From: Martelella mediterranea
GTDB taxonomy: Bacteria; Pseudomonadota; Alphaproteobacteria; Rhizobiales; Rhizobiaceae
Length of the DNA: 64,000 nt
Direction: 5' to 3'
Assembly: GCA_003001975.1 (NCBI GenBank)
Contig: PVUG01000008.1
Location: forward strand, 62,001-126,000
Positions 36,443-44,740 of this stretch are shown here, in pieces; positions within the stretch are counted from its first letter, which is position 1, and each line of letters starts with the position of its first letter. Made by a program: the position numbers and the translations under genes. The notes under the pieces are model-generated. The model was not told the origin of the DNA. It ran no database searches and worked only from the letters and a program-made list of their open reading frames with translations.

Positions 36443-36833
36443 CCATTCCGATAAATTTTATCAAGAACAATTATCGCGTAAATAATAATATGATATGCAT
36501 TTTAGAATTTTAATAGGCTTACATCCGGAAGAAATTAGCAAAGAAGCACTTATTAATACAATTCAGACGACGATCTGCATTTTCGACACGGCAGCCATCC
36601 TCGCTACAGAACCGGCATATCATTGTGGACCAGAATGCGGTCTAACTCCAAAGAACCAAAAGCAGACACTCCCTTGTCTCTTTTTATGGGACACCCAGCA
36701 ATAGGCTTCATGTTGTTGTTCGTCACGACTTTCGTCAGCATCGTGTCGTTGGGCGCGATGAGTGCCCCATACCAACATCGGCTTCCGACGCTTTTCCAGC
36801 AAGCCGCCACGCTGATAGGCACACTCGTCATCA
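36443..36833. other. AT-rich gap between nuclease-like gene and integrase
   Basis: About 390 bases with A/T-rich sequence near 36443-36600. A 69-codon frame on the plus strand (36495-36704) lacks a ribosome site and family resemblance. Another plus-strand frame (36623-36925) contains two hydrophobic stretches (IGFMLLFVTTFVSIVSLGA and ATLIGTLVIIIV) and runs 92 bases into the 3' end of the integrase gene. It could be a small membrane protein but has no clear start signal. No confident gene is called. Confidence 0.4.
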
Positions 36834-38039
36834 TTATAGTACGGGAACGGCCTTTTCGCCTTGCAGACGGTCCAGTTCTCCCGACCACCATTCGGCCATC
36901 CGCACACGCTCATCCCAATATGTAGCCCGGTGATAGGCTTTTCGAACCTGATCGGCACCGACATGGGCGAGTTCGGCTTCTATAGCGTCGGGGTTCCATT
37001 TGCCGCTTTCGTTCAACAGAGATGAAGCGCTGGAGCGGAAGCCGTGTGAGGTGTGCTCTTCCTTGGTATAGCCCATGCGCCGGAGAGCGGTGTTCAACGT
37101 GTTTTCGCTCATAGGCCTCTGGCGCGTATGGACGGCGGGAAAGGCGAGAGGGCCTCCACCCGTCAGCTTTTGCAGTTCCTTGAGTAGATCGACAGCAGCG
37201 CTCGACAAAGGCTTCTTGTGCTCCCGGCGCATCTTCATGCGGCTGGCCGGTATTGTCCATGTTGCCGCCTCAAGATCGAATTCGCTCCATTCGGCTTGCC
37301 GCAATTCACCCGGACGCGGGAAGAGGAGCGCCATAAGCTGCAACGCTATTCGCGTTTCTGGCATACCGTCATAGGCCCACACGGCCCGTATGAGCGCCGA
37401 ACCTCTCCGGGGTAGTGATGGCTGCATGGTGGCTGACCGTGGGGGCTGTGAGCGCTCCTCGAAGCCCGCTCTGGTCGGATCGGTCTGGGCTCTCGCCGTG
37501 GCGATGGCATAGCGGAATACCTGCCCTATGGTTCCCCGCATCCGCCTTGCAGTTTCAAGGTTGCCCACGGCTTCAATCTTGCGAAGGCAGCCGAGGATTT
37601 CCTTCGCGGTGATTTCGGTCATGGGCCTGCTTCCAAGGTCGGCACAGGCCATATCGAGAAGCCAACGTTTCTTGTTGAGCGTGGTCTCGGCCTTGCCTTC
37701 CTTCTGGTTCTTGGCAAGAAGCTCATCGGCAATTGTGCGGAAGGTATTTTCGGTGACGGCGAGCTTTGCCGCCTTCTCCGCCTTCGCAGCGGTGCCGGGA
37801 TCAGTGCCAGCCGCCAATAGCGCCTTTGCCTCTTCACGCTTCTTTCGCGCCGCAGCCAGCGAGACGGCGGGATAGGCCCCAAGGGCAAGCGTCTTCTGCT
37901 TGCCCTCGAAGCGGTAGGAAAGCCGCCAGAGCTTTGAGCCGTTCGGCGTCAGCAGGACATGCAGCCCGCCGCCATCACTGTGCTTTGTTGGTAAGCCGGA
38001 GGATTTCAGATTGCGGATGTTGGTATCTGTAAGCGCCAT
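36834..38039 (-). CDS. int: tyrosine-type site-specific integrase (P4-like, DUF4102 arm domain)
   Basis: This 401-residue integrase has an N-terminal Arm-DNA-binding (DUF4102) domain (LKSSGLPTKHSDGGGLHVLL...LALGAYPAVSLAAARKKREEAKALL). A core-binding SAM-like region covers about 100-190. The catalytic domain has R242 (FPRPGEL), H332-GF-R335, H359 and the nucleophile tyrosine in KAYHRATYW (Y369). All residues are intact, so it should be active. It is the gene nearest the tRNA-Leu target, reading away from it. TGTTGGTA motifs overlap its start codon and its first 20 codons, suggesting autoregulation by Int binding. Confidence 0.95.
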   Translation of the reverse strand: MALTDTNIRNLKSSGLPTKHSDGGGLHVLLTPNGSKLWRLSYRFEGKQKTLALGAYPAVSLAAARKKREEAKALLAAGTDPGTAAKAEKAAKLAVTENTFRTIADELLAKNQKEGKAETTLNKKRWLLDMACADLGSRPMTEITAKEILGCLRKIEAVGNLETARRMRGTIGQVFRYAIATARAQTDPTRAGFEERSQPPRSATMQPSLPRRGSALIRAVWAYDGMPETRIALQLMALLFPRPGELRQAEWSEFDLEAATWTIPASRMKMRREHKKPLSSAAVDLLKELQKLTGGGPLAFPAVHTRQRPMSENTLNTALRRMGYTKEEHTSHGFRSSASSLLNESGKWNPDAIEAELAHVGADQVRKAYHRATYWDERVRMAEWWSGELDRLQGEKAVPVL

Positions 38040-38194
38040 GTTGGTATCCCCCGGCCCTATTGGTGGGGCTTGCCAAAACCTCGGAAACCTTGAGCTTTTG
38101 GCGCTCCTCGCCGGAACCTGTTGGTATCGAAACCCCGATAAATCGGGCTATTGGTCAATGTACCAACAGATATACCAACAAAGTTTCCGGCTGC
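37986..38194. repeat. integrase-proximal arm-type motif array
   Basis: TGTTGGTA occurs at 37986, 38018, 38039 and 38119. Its complement TACCAACA occurs as a 12-base-spaced pair at 38161 and 38173. The last pair is part of a 34-base unit repeated at 28459-28492 at the other end of the element. Probable Int arm sites; function inferred. Confidence 0.55.
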
Positions 38195-38223
38195 AAGCGG
38201 ACGGCAGCGGACGCCAGAAAACA

Positions 38224-38249
38224 AAAAAGCCCGGAAAACCGGGCTTTTT
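38224..38249. terminator. bidirectional Rho-independent terminator
   Basis: AAAAAGCCCGG-AAAA-CCGGGCTTTTT forms an 11-base perfect stem with A and T runs on both sides. It lies just inside the element between tRNA-Leu and the integrase and would end the tRNA transcript before it reaches int. Confidence 0.85.
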
Positions 38250-38289
38250 GCGGCGCTTCTAAACATCCACGGACGTTCCGAAACATGAA

Positions 38290-38307
38290 ATTGGTGCCCA
38301 GAAGAGG
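38290..38307. other. attachment site, tRNA-proximal copy
   Basis: ATTGGTGCCCAGAAGAGG covers the encoded CCA, acceptor stem and start of the T arm of tRNA-Leu. It is repeated with a single-base deletion at 28380-28396. Integration here keeps the tRNA intact. Confidence 0.7.
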
Positions 38308-38378
38308 ACTCGAACCTCCACACCCTTGCGAGTACCAGCACCTGAAGCTGGCGCGTCTACCAATTCCGCCATCTGGGC
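38292..38378 (-). tRNA. tRNA-Leu (anticodon CAG)
   Basis: On the minus strand it begins GCCCAGA at 38378 and ends TCTGGGC-A-CCA at 38292. The anticodon arm is CCAGC-TTCAGGT-GCTGG, giving anticodon CAG (Leu). A long variable arm (TACTCGCAAGGGTGT) is present, as required for a class II leucine tRNA. CCA is encoded. It is the integration target of the adjacent element. Confidence 0.95.
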
Positions 38379-38483
38379 AACGAAGGCCCGTTTAAGAGAC
38401 CCGGCGGGTTTCGTCAACGGGTATTTGACGTTTTCGCGACAAAAAATTCAAAGCCCTGCAAAATGCGGGGTGCGCGCGCCCGG

Positions 38484-38786
38484 TCAGTCCTCGGCCTGTT
38501 GCGCCTCTGTCCGGTCGACATGGCCGAGATCGCGTTCGGGATCGATGACATCGCGGGCACGCTGTTTCAGCTCCTTCGGGCCGGGAAAGCCGCCATCGCG
38601 CTTGCGCTCCCAGATCAGGGTGTCGTCGACGTGGATTTCGAAGATGCCGCCGGTGCCCGGCTTGAGCGTCACTGCGCCCAGTTCAAGCGAAAACGTCGAA
38701 AGCAGCTCCTGCGCCATCCAGGCCGAACGCATCAGCCAGTTGCACATGCTGCAATAGTGAATGGTCACTGCCGGTTTTTCGGTCAT
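38484..38786 (-). CDS. SelT/SelW/SelH family (Rdx) thioredoxin-like protein
   Basis: This 100-residue protein starts MTEKPAVTIHYCSMCNWLMR. The CxxC redox motif is C12-S-M-C15, with cysteine in place of the selenocysteine of the eukaryotic SelW homologues. It continues with GAVTLKPGTGGIFEIHVDDTLIW, the typical Rdx beta-strand block. The family has a thioredoxin-like fold and a presumed but unproven redox role. ATG 38786 is preceded by AGGAG; the much longer open frame upstream (to 39173) is antisense to the GFA gene and unrelated. Confidence 0.85.
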   Translation of the reverse strand: MTEKPAVTIHYCSMCNWLMRSAWMAQELLSTFSLELGAVTLKPGTGGIFEIHVDDTLIWERKRDGGFPGPKELKQRARDVIDPERDLGHVDRTEAQQAED

Positions 38787-38925
38787 CCCGCACTCCTGAG
38801 CTGTTGGTCTTGCGATCCATAAGCGCAAGCTTTGGCGCAAGGCAACACCGGCGCGCCTCAATTCTGCTTGCTCCGGCTGTTTCATCGTGATTTGCTTTGG
38901 ATGGACGCGGCGACGGGAGCGCGGC

Positions 38926-39426
38926 ATGGCAGAGGAACAATTTGCAGGTGGCTGTTTTTGCGGCGCGGTGCGCTTTTCCATGCGCGGCCGTCCGATGTTC
39001 ATCCATGCCTGCCACTGCCGCGATTGCAGGCGGCAATCCGGCGGCCCGTTCGTCATCAACGGACTGATCGAGACGGATCGCATCACGGTCCTGAAGGGCG
39101 CACCCGCCTGCCGCACACTTGCAACAGACAGCGGCCATCCGCATGATCTGTCTTTCTGCGCGGATTGCGGCACGGCGCTGTGGAGCGACTACGGACGGCG
39201 CGGGTGGATGCTGTTTGTGCGTATGGCCACGCTCGATGCACCGGAAAGCTTCGTGCCGGATGTGCACATCTATACGGCGACGAAACTGCCATGGCTGCCA
39301 CTGCCGGAAAGCGCCCGCAGCTTCAGCCACTATTACGACATGAACGCCGAATGGCCGGCGGAAAGCACCGAAAGACGCCGCGCGGCAAGGTCTCGCGCAG
39401 CAGCCGGCAGACAGGACAACGGCTGA
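38926..39426 (+). CDS. GFA family zinc-binding protein (glutathione-dependent formaldehyde-activating-like)
   Basis: This 166-residue protein has the Gfa/CENP-V zinc-binding pattern: C10-F-C12-GAVRF, HACHCRDCRRQSGGPFV, and the later SFCADCGTALW. These cysteines bind one or two zinc ions. The prototype enzyme speeds glutathione-formaldehyde adduct formation, but most relatives are uncharacterised. ATG 38926 is preceded by GGGAG and aligns with the family start. An open frame from 38887 is ignored. The C-terminal tail is basic and low in complexity. Confidence 0.85.
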   Translation: MAEEQFAGGCFCGAVRFSMRGRPMFIHACHCRDCRRQSGGPFVINGLIETDRITVLKGAPACRTLATDSGHPHDLSFCADCGTALWSDYGRRGWMLFVRMATLDAPESFVPDVHIYTATKLPWLPLPESARSFSHYYDMNAEWPAESTERRRAARSRAAAGRQDNG

Positions 39427-39514
39427 AAATACGAGATACCTGGAACCAAAAGCCCGCTTAACAGTTGCTTTTTCAGCAGAAATAGGCCTTTTTAGCGCAA
39501 AGACAGGACCGTCA

Positions 39515-40129
39515 ATGAGTATCACAGTGAAACCGCTCCTCGCCACGACCTTCGCCGCCTGTGCCCTGCTTCTGGCCGGCTGCACCACGTATGAGCAGCC
39601 GCGCAGTCTGCCGACGCCCACGCAGCCGCAGGTGCCGCGGACCGCCGTCGACGGCCAGTGGCTGGATCGGGACGGCATCATTTCGAGCTTTTCTGCCGGA
39701 CAGTTCGAAACCCGCACGACGGATTCCAATCAGGTTCTCGCCGTCGGCCAGTACACGGTCACCGGCAATATGGTCGAAATTGATCTGACTTCCGTGCTGC
39801 GGCAGACCCGCTCGCGGGTCAATTGCGCGATCGCGGCCCCCTACCTGATGAACTGCACGCCGAGCCAGGGCGACCAGTTCTCGCTCTACAAGCCGGCATC
39901 GGCACCGGTCGGCTTTACGCTTGACGATGCCGCCGCCGTGACGGCCGCCAATGCGCCCCAGCAGCCGATGGCCCCCGGCAGCGCCGTCACCGGGCAGCAG
40001 CCGCCAATGGGCTCGTCCATGCCGCAGACCGGTTACCCGAACACGCCGACGACCTATACCCCGGCGAGCACACCGGCACCCGGCACCAATGTCAACTTTT
40101 CCGGCATGCAGAGTGGCGCCGGTTACTGA
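39515..40129 (+). CDS. Omp10-like outer-membrane lipoprotein
   Basis: This 204-residue lipoprotein has its lipobox in LLLAGCTTYEQP. The middle region VDGQWLDRDGIISSFSAGQF then ETRTTDSNQVLAVGQYTVTG and NMVEIDLTSVLRQTRSRVNC strongly resembles the Brucella lipoprotein Omp10, including the paired cysteines of the domain. The C-terminal 60 residues are Pro/Ala/Thr/Gln-rich and probably disordered. Omp10 is surface-associated and of unclear function. It stands alone, with about 185 bases before the nucleotidase gene. Confidence 0.82.
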   Translation: MSITVKPLLATTFAACALLLAGCTTYEQPRSLPTPTQPQVPRTAVDGQWLDRDGIISSFSAGQFETRTTDSNQVLAVGQYTVTGNMVEIDLTSVLRQTRSRVNCAIAAPYLMNCTPSQGDQFSLYKPASAPVGFTLDDAAAVTAANAPQQPMAPGSAVTGQQPPMGSSMPQTGYPNTPTTYTPASTPAPGTNVNFSGMQSGAGY

Positions 40130-40314
40130 CAACCGGCGATAATCCTCCCGAAGATGACAGCAGGCGCGCATCATATGAGTCCTAATCATTGACTCTTGGT
40201 ATTATCCGTCAAAAGCAGGCTTGACGGCGCACCCAAAATCATCGTCACATTCGAAGCCTATACTCGGCATCGGGCGACACGTGCCGCGCCTCATCTTCGA
40301 ACCAGGAGCCTGCC

Positions 40315-41934
40315 ATGCATTCCTTTTCCAAAGCCGCCCTGCTCGCGGCCTCCGTGCTGTCGCTTTCCGCCGGCAGCGCGCTTGCCGATTTCGAGCTGAA
40401 CATTCTGCACAACAACGATTTCCATTCGCGCTTCGACCCGATCAACAAGTATGATTCCAGTTGCTCGGCGGAAGATGACGCGGCAGGCGAATGCTTCGGC
40501 GGCGCGGCGCGGCTTTTGACAGCCATCAACGAAACCCGGGACGCGCTGGAAGCCGACGGCAAGAATGTCATCCTGCTGAACGCCGGCGACAATTTTCAGG
40601 GGTCGCTGTTCTACACCTTCTACAAGGGTGCGATGGAAGGCGAGTTCATGAACATGCTCGGTTACGACGCCATGACCGTCGGCAACCATGAATTCGATGA
40701 CAGCGAAGACGGGCTGAAGACCTTTCTCGACATCGTCACCTTCCCGGTGGTCACCGCCAATGTGAAGACCAATGCCAGCTCCACCGTCAAGGACATGATC
40801 GAGCCTTCGATCGTGCTCGATATTGACGGCGAGAAGGTCGGCATTATCGGCGCGGTCACCAACGACACGCCGGACATCGCCTCCCCCGGCGAAAACATCG
40901 ACATCACCGTCGATGTCGACGCGATCACCACCGAGGTCGAAAAACTGCAGGGCGAAGGCGTCAACAAGATCATCGCGCTCACCCATGTCGGCTATCCGCG
41001 GGATCTGGCGGCCATCGCCGTGATCCCGGGCGTGGATGTCGTCGTCGGCGGCCATTCGCACACGCTGCTTTCCAACACCGATGAAGATGCCGCCGGCCCC
41101 TACCCGACCATGGTCGACAATCCCGACGGCTATCAGGTTCCCGTGGTTCAGGCCAACCAGTATGGCAAGTATCTCGGCGACCTCGACGTCGTCTTCAACG
41201 ATGACGGTGTGGTGACATCCGCCAAGGGCGACCCGATCCTGCTTGATGCCTCCTTCACGCCTGACGCGGATGTGGCCAGCTGGATTGCCGAAAAGGCCGG
41301 GCCCATCGAAGAACTCAAGATGGAAGAGGTCGGGGAATCCACCGCTCTCATCGTCGGCGACCGCGAAGTCTGCCGCGCCGAGGAATGCCCGATGGGCAAT
41401 CTCGTTGCCGATGCCATGCTTGACCGCGTTGCCGATCAGGGCATCACCATCGCCATCCAGAATGGCGGCGGCGTGCGCGCTTCGATCGATGACGGCGTTG
41501 TGACCATGGGCGAAGTGCTGACCGTGCTTCCCTTCCAGAACACCATCGCCACCTTCCAGCTCAAGGGCTCCGACATTGTTGCGGCGCTGGAAAACGGCCT
41601 GTCCCAGATCGAAGATGGCGGCGGTCGCTATCCGCAGGTCTCCGGCATGAAATACACCTATGATTCGAGCAAGGAACCGGGCAGCCGGGTGGTCTCAGTC
41701 GAGGTCGAAACCGGCGAAGACGAATTCGCCCCGCTCGAGCCCGAAACCGTCTATGGCCTCGTCACCAACAATTACGTGCGCGGCGGCGGCGATGGCTATG
41801 CGGTCTTCGCCGAAAACGCCATGAACGCCTATGATTTCGGCCCGAACCTCGAAGAAGCTGTGGCTGAATATCTCGGCATGAACAGCCCCTACACGCCCTA
41901 TGTCGACGGCCGCATCACCAATGTCGCCGAATAA
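40315..41934 (+). CDS. periplasmic 5'-nucleotidase / UDP-sugar hydrolase family protein
   Basis: A signal peptide (SKAALLAASVLSLSAGSALA) is followed by a calcineurin-like phosphoesterase domain. Its metal-binding motifs are NILHNNDFHSR, LNAGDNFQGS, VGNHEFDD and VVGGHSHT. The 5'-nucleotidase C-terminal domain is recognised by NGGGVRASIDDG and YGLVTNNYVRGGGDGY. It hydrolyses nucleotides or UDP-sugars in the periplasm for salvage of phosphate and nucleosides. Length 539 is normal. A terminator follows directly. No phosphate-box upstream is evident. Confidence 0.93.
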   Translation: MHSFSKAALLAASVLSLSAGSALADFELNILHNNDFHSRFDPINKYDSSCSAEDDAAGECFGGAARLLTAINETRDALEADGKNVILLNAGDNFQGSLFYTFYKGAMEGEFMNMLGYDAMTVGNHEFDDSEDGLKTFLDIVTFPVVTANVKTNASSTVKDMIEPSIVLDIDGEKVGIIGAVTNDTPDIASPGENIDITVDVDAITTEVEKLQGEGVNKIIALTHVGYPRDLAAIAVIPGVDVVVGGHSHTLLSNTDEDAAGPYPTMVDNPDGYQVPVVQANQYGKYLGDLDVVFNDDGVVTSAKGDPILLDASFTPDADVASWIAEKAGPIEELKMEEVGESTALIVGDREVCRAEECPMGNLVADAMLDRVADQGITIAIQNGGGVRASIDDGVVTMGEVLTVLPFQNTIATFQLKGSDIVAALENGLSQIEDGGGRYPQVSGMKYTYDSSKEPGSRVVSVEVETGEDEFAPLEPETVYGLVTNNYVRGGGDGYAVFAENAMNAYDFGPNLEEAVAEYLGMNSPYTPYVDGRITNVAE

Positions 41935-41959
41935 GGCTCTGTTCTGAAACCCTCTTCTT

Positions 41960-41988
41960 CGGCCCGGCCCCGCCGGGCCGTTTGCTTT
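41960..41988 (+). terminator. Rho-independent terminator after the 5'-nucleotidase gene
   Basis: CGGCCCGGC-CCC-GCCGGGCCG is a nine-base perfect stem followed by TTTGCTTTT, 25 bases after the stop codon. Confidence 0.85.
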
Positions 41989-42108
41989 TGAGCGGCAAAT
42001 CGCGACAATTCGCCAGTCTGGCGGGGCCTGCGCTTCGTATCTATATATGGCGCCAGAAAACCGCGCCCCAAAAGCTCGAACCACACGAAACGGAACCGGG
42101 ATAAATCA

Positions 42109-43146
42109 ATGTCTGAAATGCATGCCGCCTGGCCGGATAACCATCCCAGTGTCGCCTTCGGAAAGACCGGTGTTCTTCTGGTTAATCTCGGAACGCCCGA
42201 CGGCACGGACAAGAAATCCATGCGCCGTTATCTGGAAGAATTTCTGACCGACAAACGCGTGATCGAATGGCCGCGGGCGCTGTGGTATCCGATCCTTTAC
42301 GGCATCGTCCTGAACCGCCGGCCCGCCAAGGTGGGCCAGGCCTACGAGCTGATCTGGAACAAGGAACGAAACGAGAGCTTCCTGCGCACCTACACCAGGA
42401 GCCAGGCGGAAAAACTGGCCGAACACTACGCCGATAAAGACAATCTCGTCATCGACTGGGCGATGCGTTATGGCCAGCCCTCCATTCCCGCCCGCATCGA
42501 AGCGCTGAAGGCGGCGGGCTGCGAACGCATTCTGCTGTTTCCGCTCTATCCGCAATATGCCGCGTCAACGACGGCGACCGTCAATGACAAGGCGTTCGAG
42601 ACGCTGCTCGACATGCGCTGGCAGCCGGCGCTGCGCACCGTGCCGCCCTATCACGACGATCCGGTCTATATCGATGCGCTGGCGCAGTCGATCACCGACC
42701 ATCTGGCAACCCTCGACTGGGAACCGGAACTGATCATCACATCGTTCCACGGCATCCCGCAGTCCTATTTCAAGAAGGGCGATCCCTATCACTGCCAGTG
42801 TCAGAAGACGGCGCGGCTTCTGCGCGAAAAGCTGGGACTTTCCGAGGAAAGAATGATGATCACCTTCCAGTCCCGCTTCGGGCCGGAGGAATGGCTGCAG
42901 CCCTATACCGACAAGACCGTGGAAGGCTTGCCGAAAAAGGGCGTGAAGCGGGTCGCGATCCTCAATCCCGGTTTTGTCTCCGACTGTCTCGAGACCCTTG
43001 AGGAAATCGGCGAACAGGCGCGCGAGAGCTTCATGGAGCATGGCGGCGAAAAGTTCACCCACATCCCCTGTCTCAACGACACGCCGGCCGGCATGCGGGT
43101 GATCGAACATGTGGTGGCGCGCGAGTTGCGCGGCTGGCTTGAATAA
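42109..43146 (+). CDS. hemH: ferrochelatase
   Basis: HemH inserts ferrous iron into protoporphyrin IX, the last step of protohaem synthesis, at the cytoplasmic membrane face. The 345-residue protein has VLLVNLGTPDGT near residues 22-33 and the catalytic histidine H214 in ITSFHGIPQSYFKKGDPYHC. The conserved FQSRFGPEEWLQPYTD block carries the acidic partner. Length and spacing match alphaproteobacterial enzymes. It stands between the nucleotidase terminator and the SPFH gene, about 107 bases upstream of the latter. Confidence 0.95.
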   Translation: MSEMHAAWPDNHPSVAFGKTGVLLVNLGTPDGTDKKSMRRYLEEFLTDKRVIEWPRALWYPILYGIVLNRRPAKVGQAYELIWNKERNESFLRTYTRSQAEKLAEHYADKDNLVIDWAMRYGQPSIPARIEALKAAGCERILLFPLYPQYAASTTATVNDKAFETLLDMRWQPALRTVPPYHDDPVYIDALAQSITDHLATLDWEPELIITSFHGIPQSYFKKGDPYHCQCQKTARLLREKLGLSEERMMITFQSRFGPEEWLQPYTDKTVEGLPKKGVKRVAILNPGFVSDCLETLEEIGEQARESFMEHGGEKFTHIPCLNDTPAGMRVIEHVVARELRGWLE

Positions 43147-43253
43147 GGCCTCAACGCCTGAAAAACAAGGTCATGGCCTCACGCACGCCGTTGCGTCTAT
43201 AATGATAAAACAGACATCAGCCCCGCAAGGCCGATGCAACAGGAGGAAACGAC

Positions 43254-44249
43254 ATGGCAGCACTGACCGGATTTTCCGTCACGATCATCATACTGGCGGT
43301 CCTGATCCTTCTGACGCTTCTGGCGGGGATCAAGACTGTGCCGCAGGGCTATGGCTACACGGTGGAACGCTTCGGCCGCTATACCCGCACGCTGACGCCG
43401 GGCCTCAACCTGATCATTCCGTTCATCGACCGTATCGGCAAGCGCATCAACATCATGGAGCAGGTGCTGGATGTGCCCGAACAGGAGGTGATCACCCGCG
43501 ACAATGCCAGCGTGGAGGCCGACGCGGTCGCCTTCTATCAGATCCTCAATCCGGCAAGTGCCGCCTATCAGGTCGCCAATCTGGAAATGGCGATCCTGAA
43601 CCTGACCATGACCAATATCCGCTCGGTGATGGGCTCCATGGATCTCGACGAACTGCTTTCCAACCGTGATTCCATCAATGAGCGGCTGCTGCGCGTGGTC
43701 GACCTTGCGGTCGAACCCTGGGGCGTGAAGGTCACCCGCATCGAGATCAAGGATATCCGTCCGCCGAACGATCTCGTGGAAGCCATGGGCCGGCAGATGA
43801 AGGCGGAACGTGAAAAGCGCGCACAGATCCTCGAGGCGGAGGGCAGCAAGACCGCACAGATCCTGCGTTCGGAAGGCTCCAAACAGTCTGCAATTCTTGA
43901 AGCCGAAGGCGAGCGCGAGGCAGCCTTCCGCGAGGCCGAGGCCCGCGAACGCCTTGCCGAAGCCGAAGCCAATGCAACGCGCTCCGTGTCACTGGCCATT
44001 GCCGACGGCGATGTCGCCGCGATCAACTACTTCGTCGCCCAGAAATACACCGAGGCCATGGCCTCGATCGGCACGGCAAAGAATTCCAAGGTGGTACTGA
44101 TGCCGATGGAAGCGTCCTCGCTGATCGGCTCGCTAGGCGGGATCGGCGAGATTGCGAAGGAAGTGTTCGGCAAGGATGGCGGCGGACAGGAACAGGCAAC
44201 GCCCCGCCGCTCGACACCGTCAGTCCGCCCTGGCAATCCGGAAAGCTGA
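43254..44249 (+). CDS. SPFH domain (stomatin/QmcA-like) membrane protein
   Basis: One N-terminal transmembrane helix ([20 protein letters not shown]) is followed by the band-7/SPFH domain ([29 protein letters not shown]) and an Ala/Glu-rich coiled coil (about residues 185-250). The C-terminal region is typical of QmcA/stomatin oligomers. These proteins assemble membrane microdomains and are often paired with NfeD proteins, as here (seven bases downstream). AGGAGGAAACGAC gives a strong ribosome site before ATG 43254. A role in membrane quality control is inferred from the family. Confidence 0.92.
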   Translation: MAALTGFSVTIIILAVLILLTLLAGIKTVPQGYGYTVERFGRYTRTLTPGLNLIIPFIDRIGKRINIMEQVLDVPEQEVITRDNASVEADAVAFYQILNPASAAYQVANLEMAILNLTMTNIRSVMGSMDLDELLSNRDSINERLLRVVDLAVEPWGVKVTRIEIKDIRPPNDLVEAMGRQMKAEREKRAQILEAEGSKTAQILRSEGSKQSAILEAEGEREAAFREAEARERLAEAEANATRSVSLAIADGDVAAINYFVAQKYTEAMASIGTAKNSKVVLMPMEASSLIGSLGGIGEIAKEVFGKDGGGQEQATPRRSTPSVRPGNPES

Positions 44250-44255
44250 CCGGCG

Positions 44256-44729
44256 ATGGAAGCGCTGTTCGACTTCTTCACCGCTGCCGGCCCCTGGGGC
44301 TGGTTTATCGCCGGGCTGCTGCTGCTTGTTGCGGAACTTCTCCTGCCCGGAGTGTTCCTGATGTGGGTCGGCATTGCCGCCATCATACTCGGCGCGCTGT
44401 CGCTGGTCTTCTGGCCCTTCGGCTTCTGGGGCTGGCAATTGCAGATCCTGCTGTTTGCCGTCCTTTCCGTCGTCGCCATTATTGTCGGGCGGCGGATCCT
44501 CAAAAACCGGGAAACCACATCCGACGAACCGCTGCTCAACCAGCGCGCCGCCAGTCTTGTGGGGCGCACCGCCATCGTGGTCGACGCGATCACCGACGGG
44601 CGCGGGCGCATCAGGCTCGACGATACGCTCTGGGTCGTGGAAGGGCCGGACCTGCCGGCGGGCGCGCATGTGCACATCGTCGCCGGCGATGGCCGCAAAC
44701 TTACGGTCGCGCCGCTCGAAAAAGCCTGA
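44256..44729 (+). CDS. NfeD-like membrane protein
   Basis: This 157-residue protein has three transmembrane segments in the first 85 residues (WGWFIAGLLLLVAELLLPGVFL, then WVGIAAIILGALSLVFW, and LQILLFAVLSVVAIIVG). A C-terminal OB-fold follows (LVGRTAIVVDAITDGRGRIRLDDTLWVVEG), the NfeD layout without a protease domain. It is directly downstream of its usual SPFH partner and probably helps organise the SPFH oligomer. It is convergent with kdsD, 11 bases apart. Confidence 0.9.
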   Translation: MEALFDFFTAAGPWGWFIAGLLLLVAELLLPGVFLMWVGIAAIILGALSLVFWPFGFWGWQLQILLFAVLSVVAIIVGRRILKNRETTSDEPLLNQRAASLVGRTAIVVDAITDGRGRIRLDDTLWVVEGPDLPAGAHVHIVAGDGRKLTVAPLEKA

Positions 44730-44740
44730 AGCGGAAAGGA

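Noticed and set aside
36604..36891. 95-codon minus-strand frame downstream of the integrase
   Set aside because: It overlaps the integrase end in another frame and lacks start signals; the plus-strand frame with hydrophobic segments is at least as likely.
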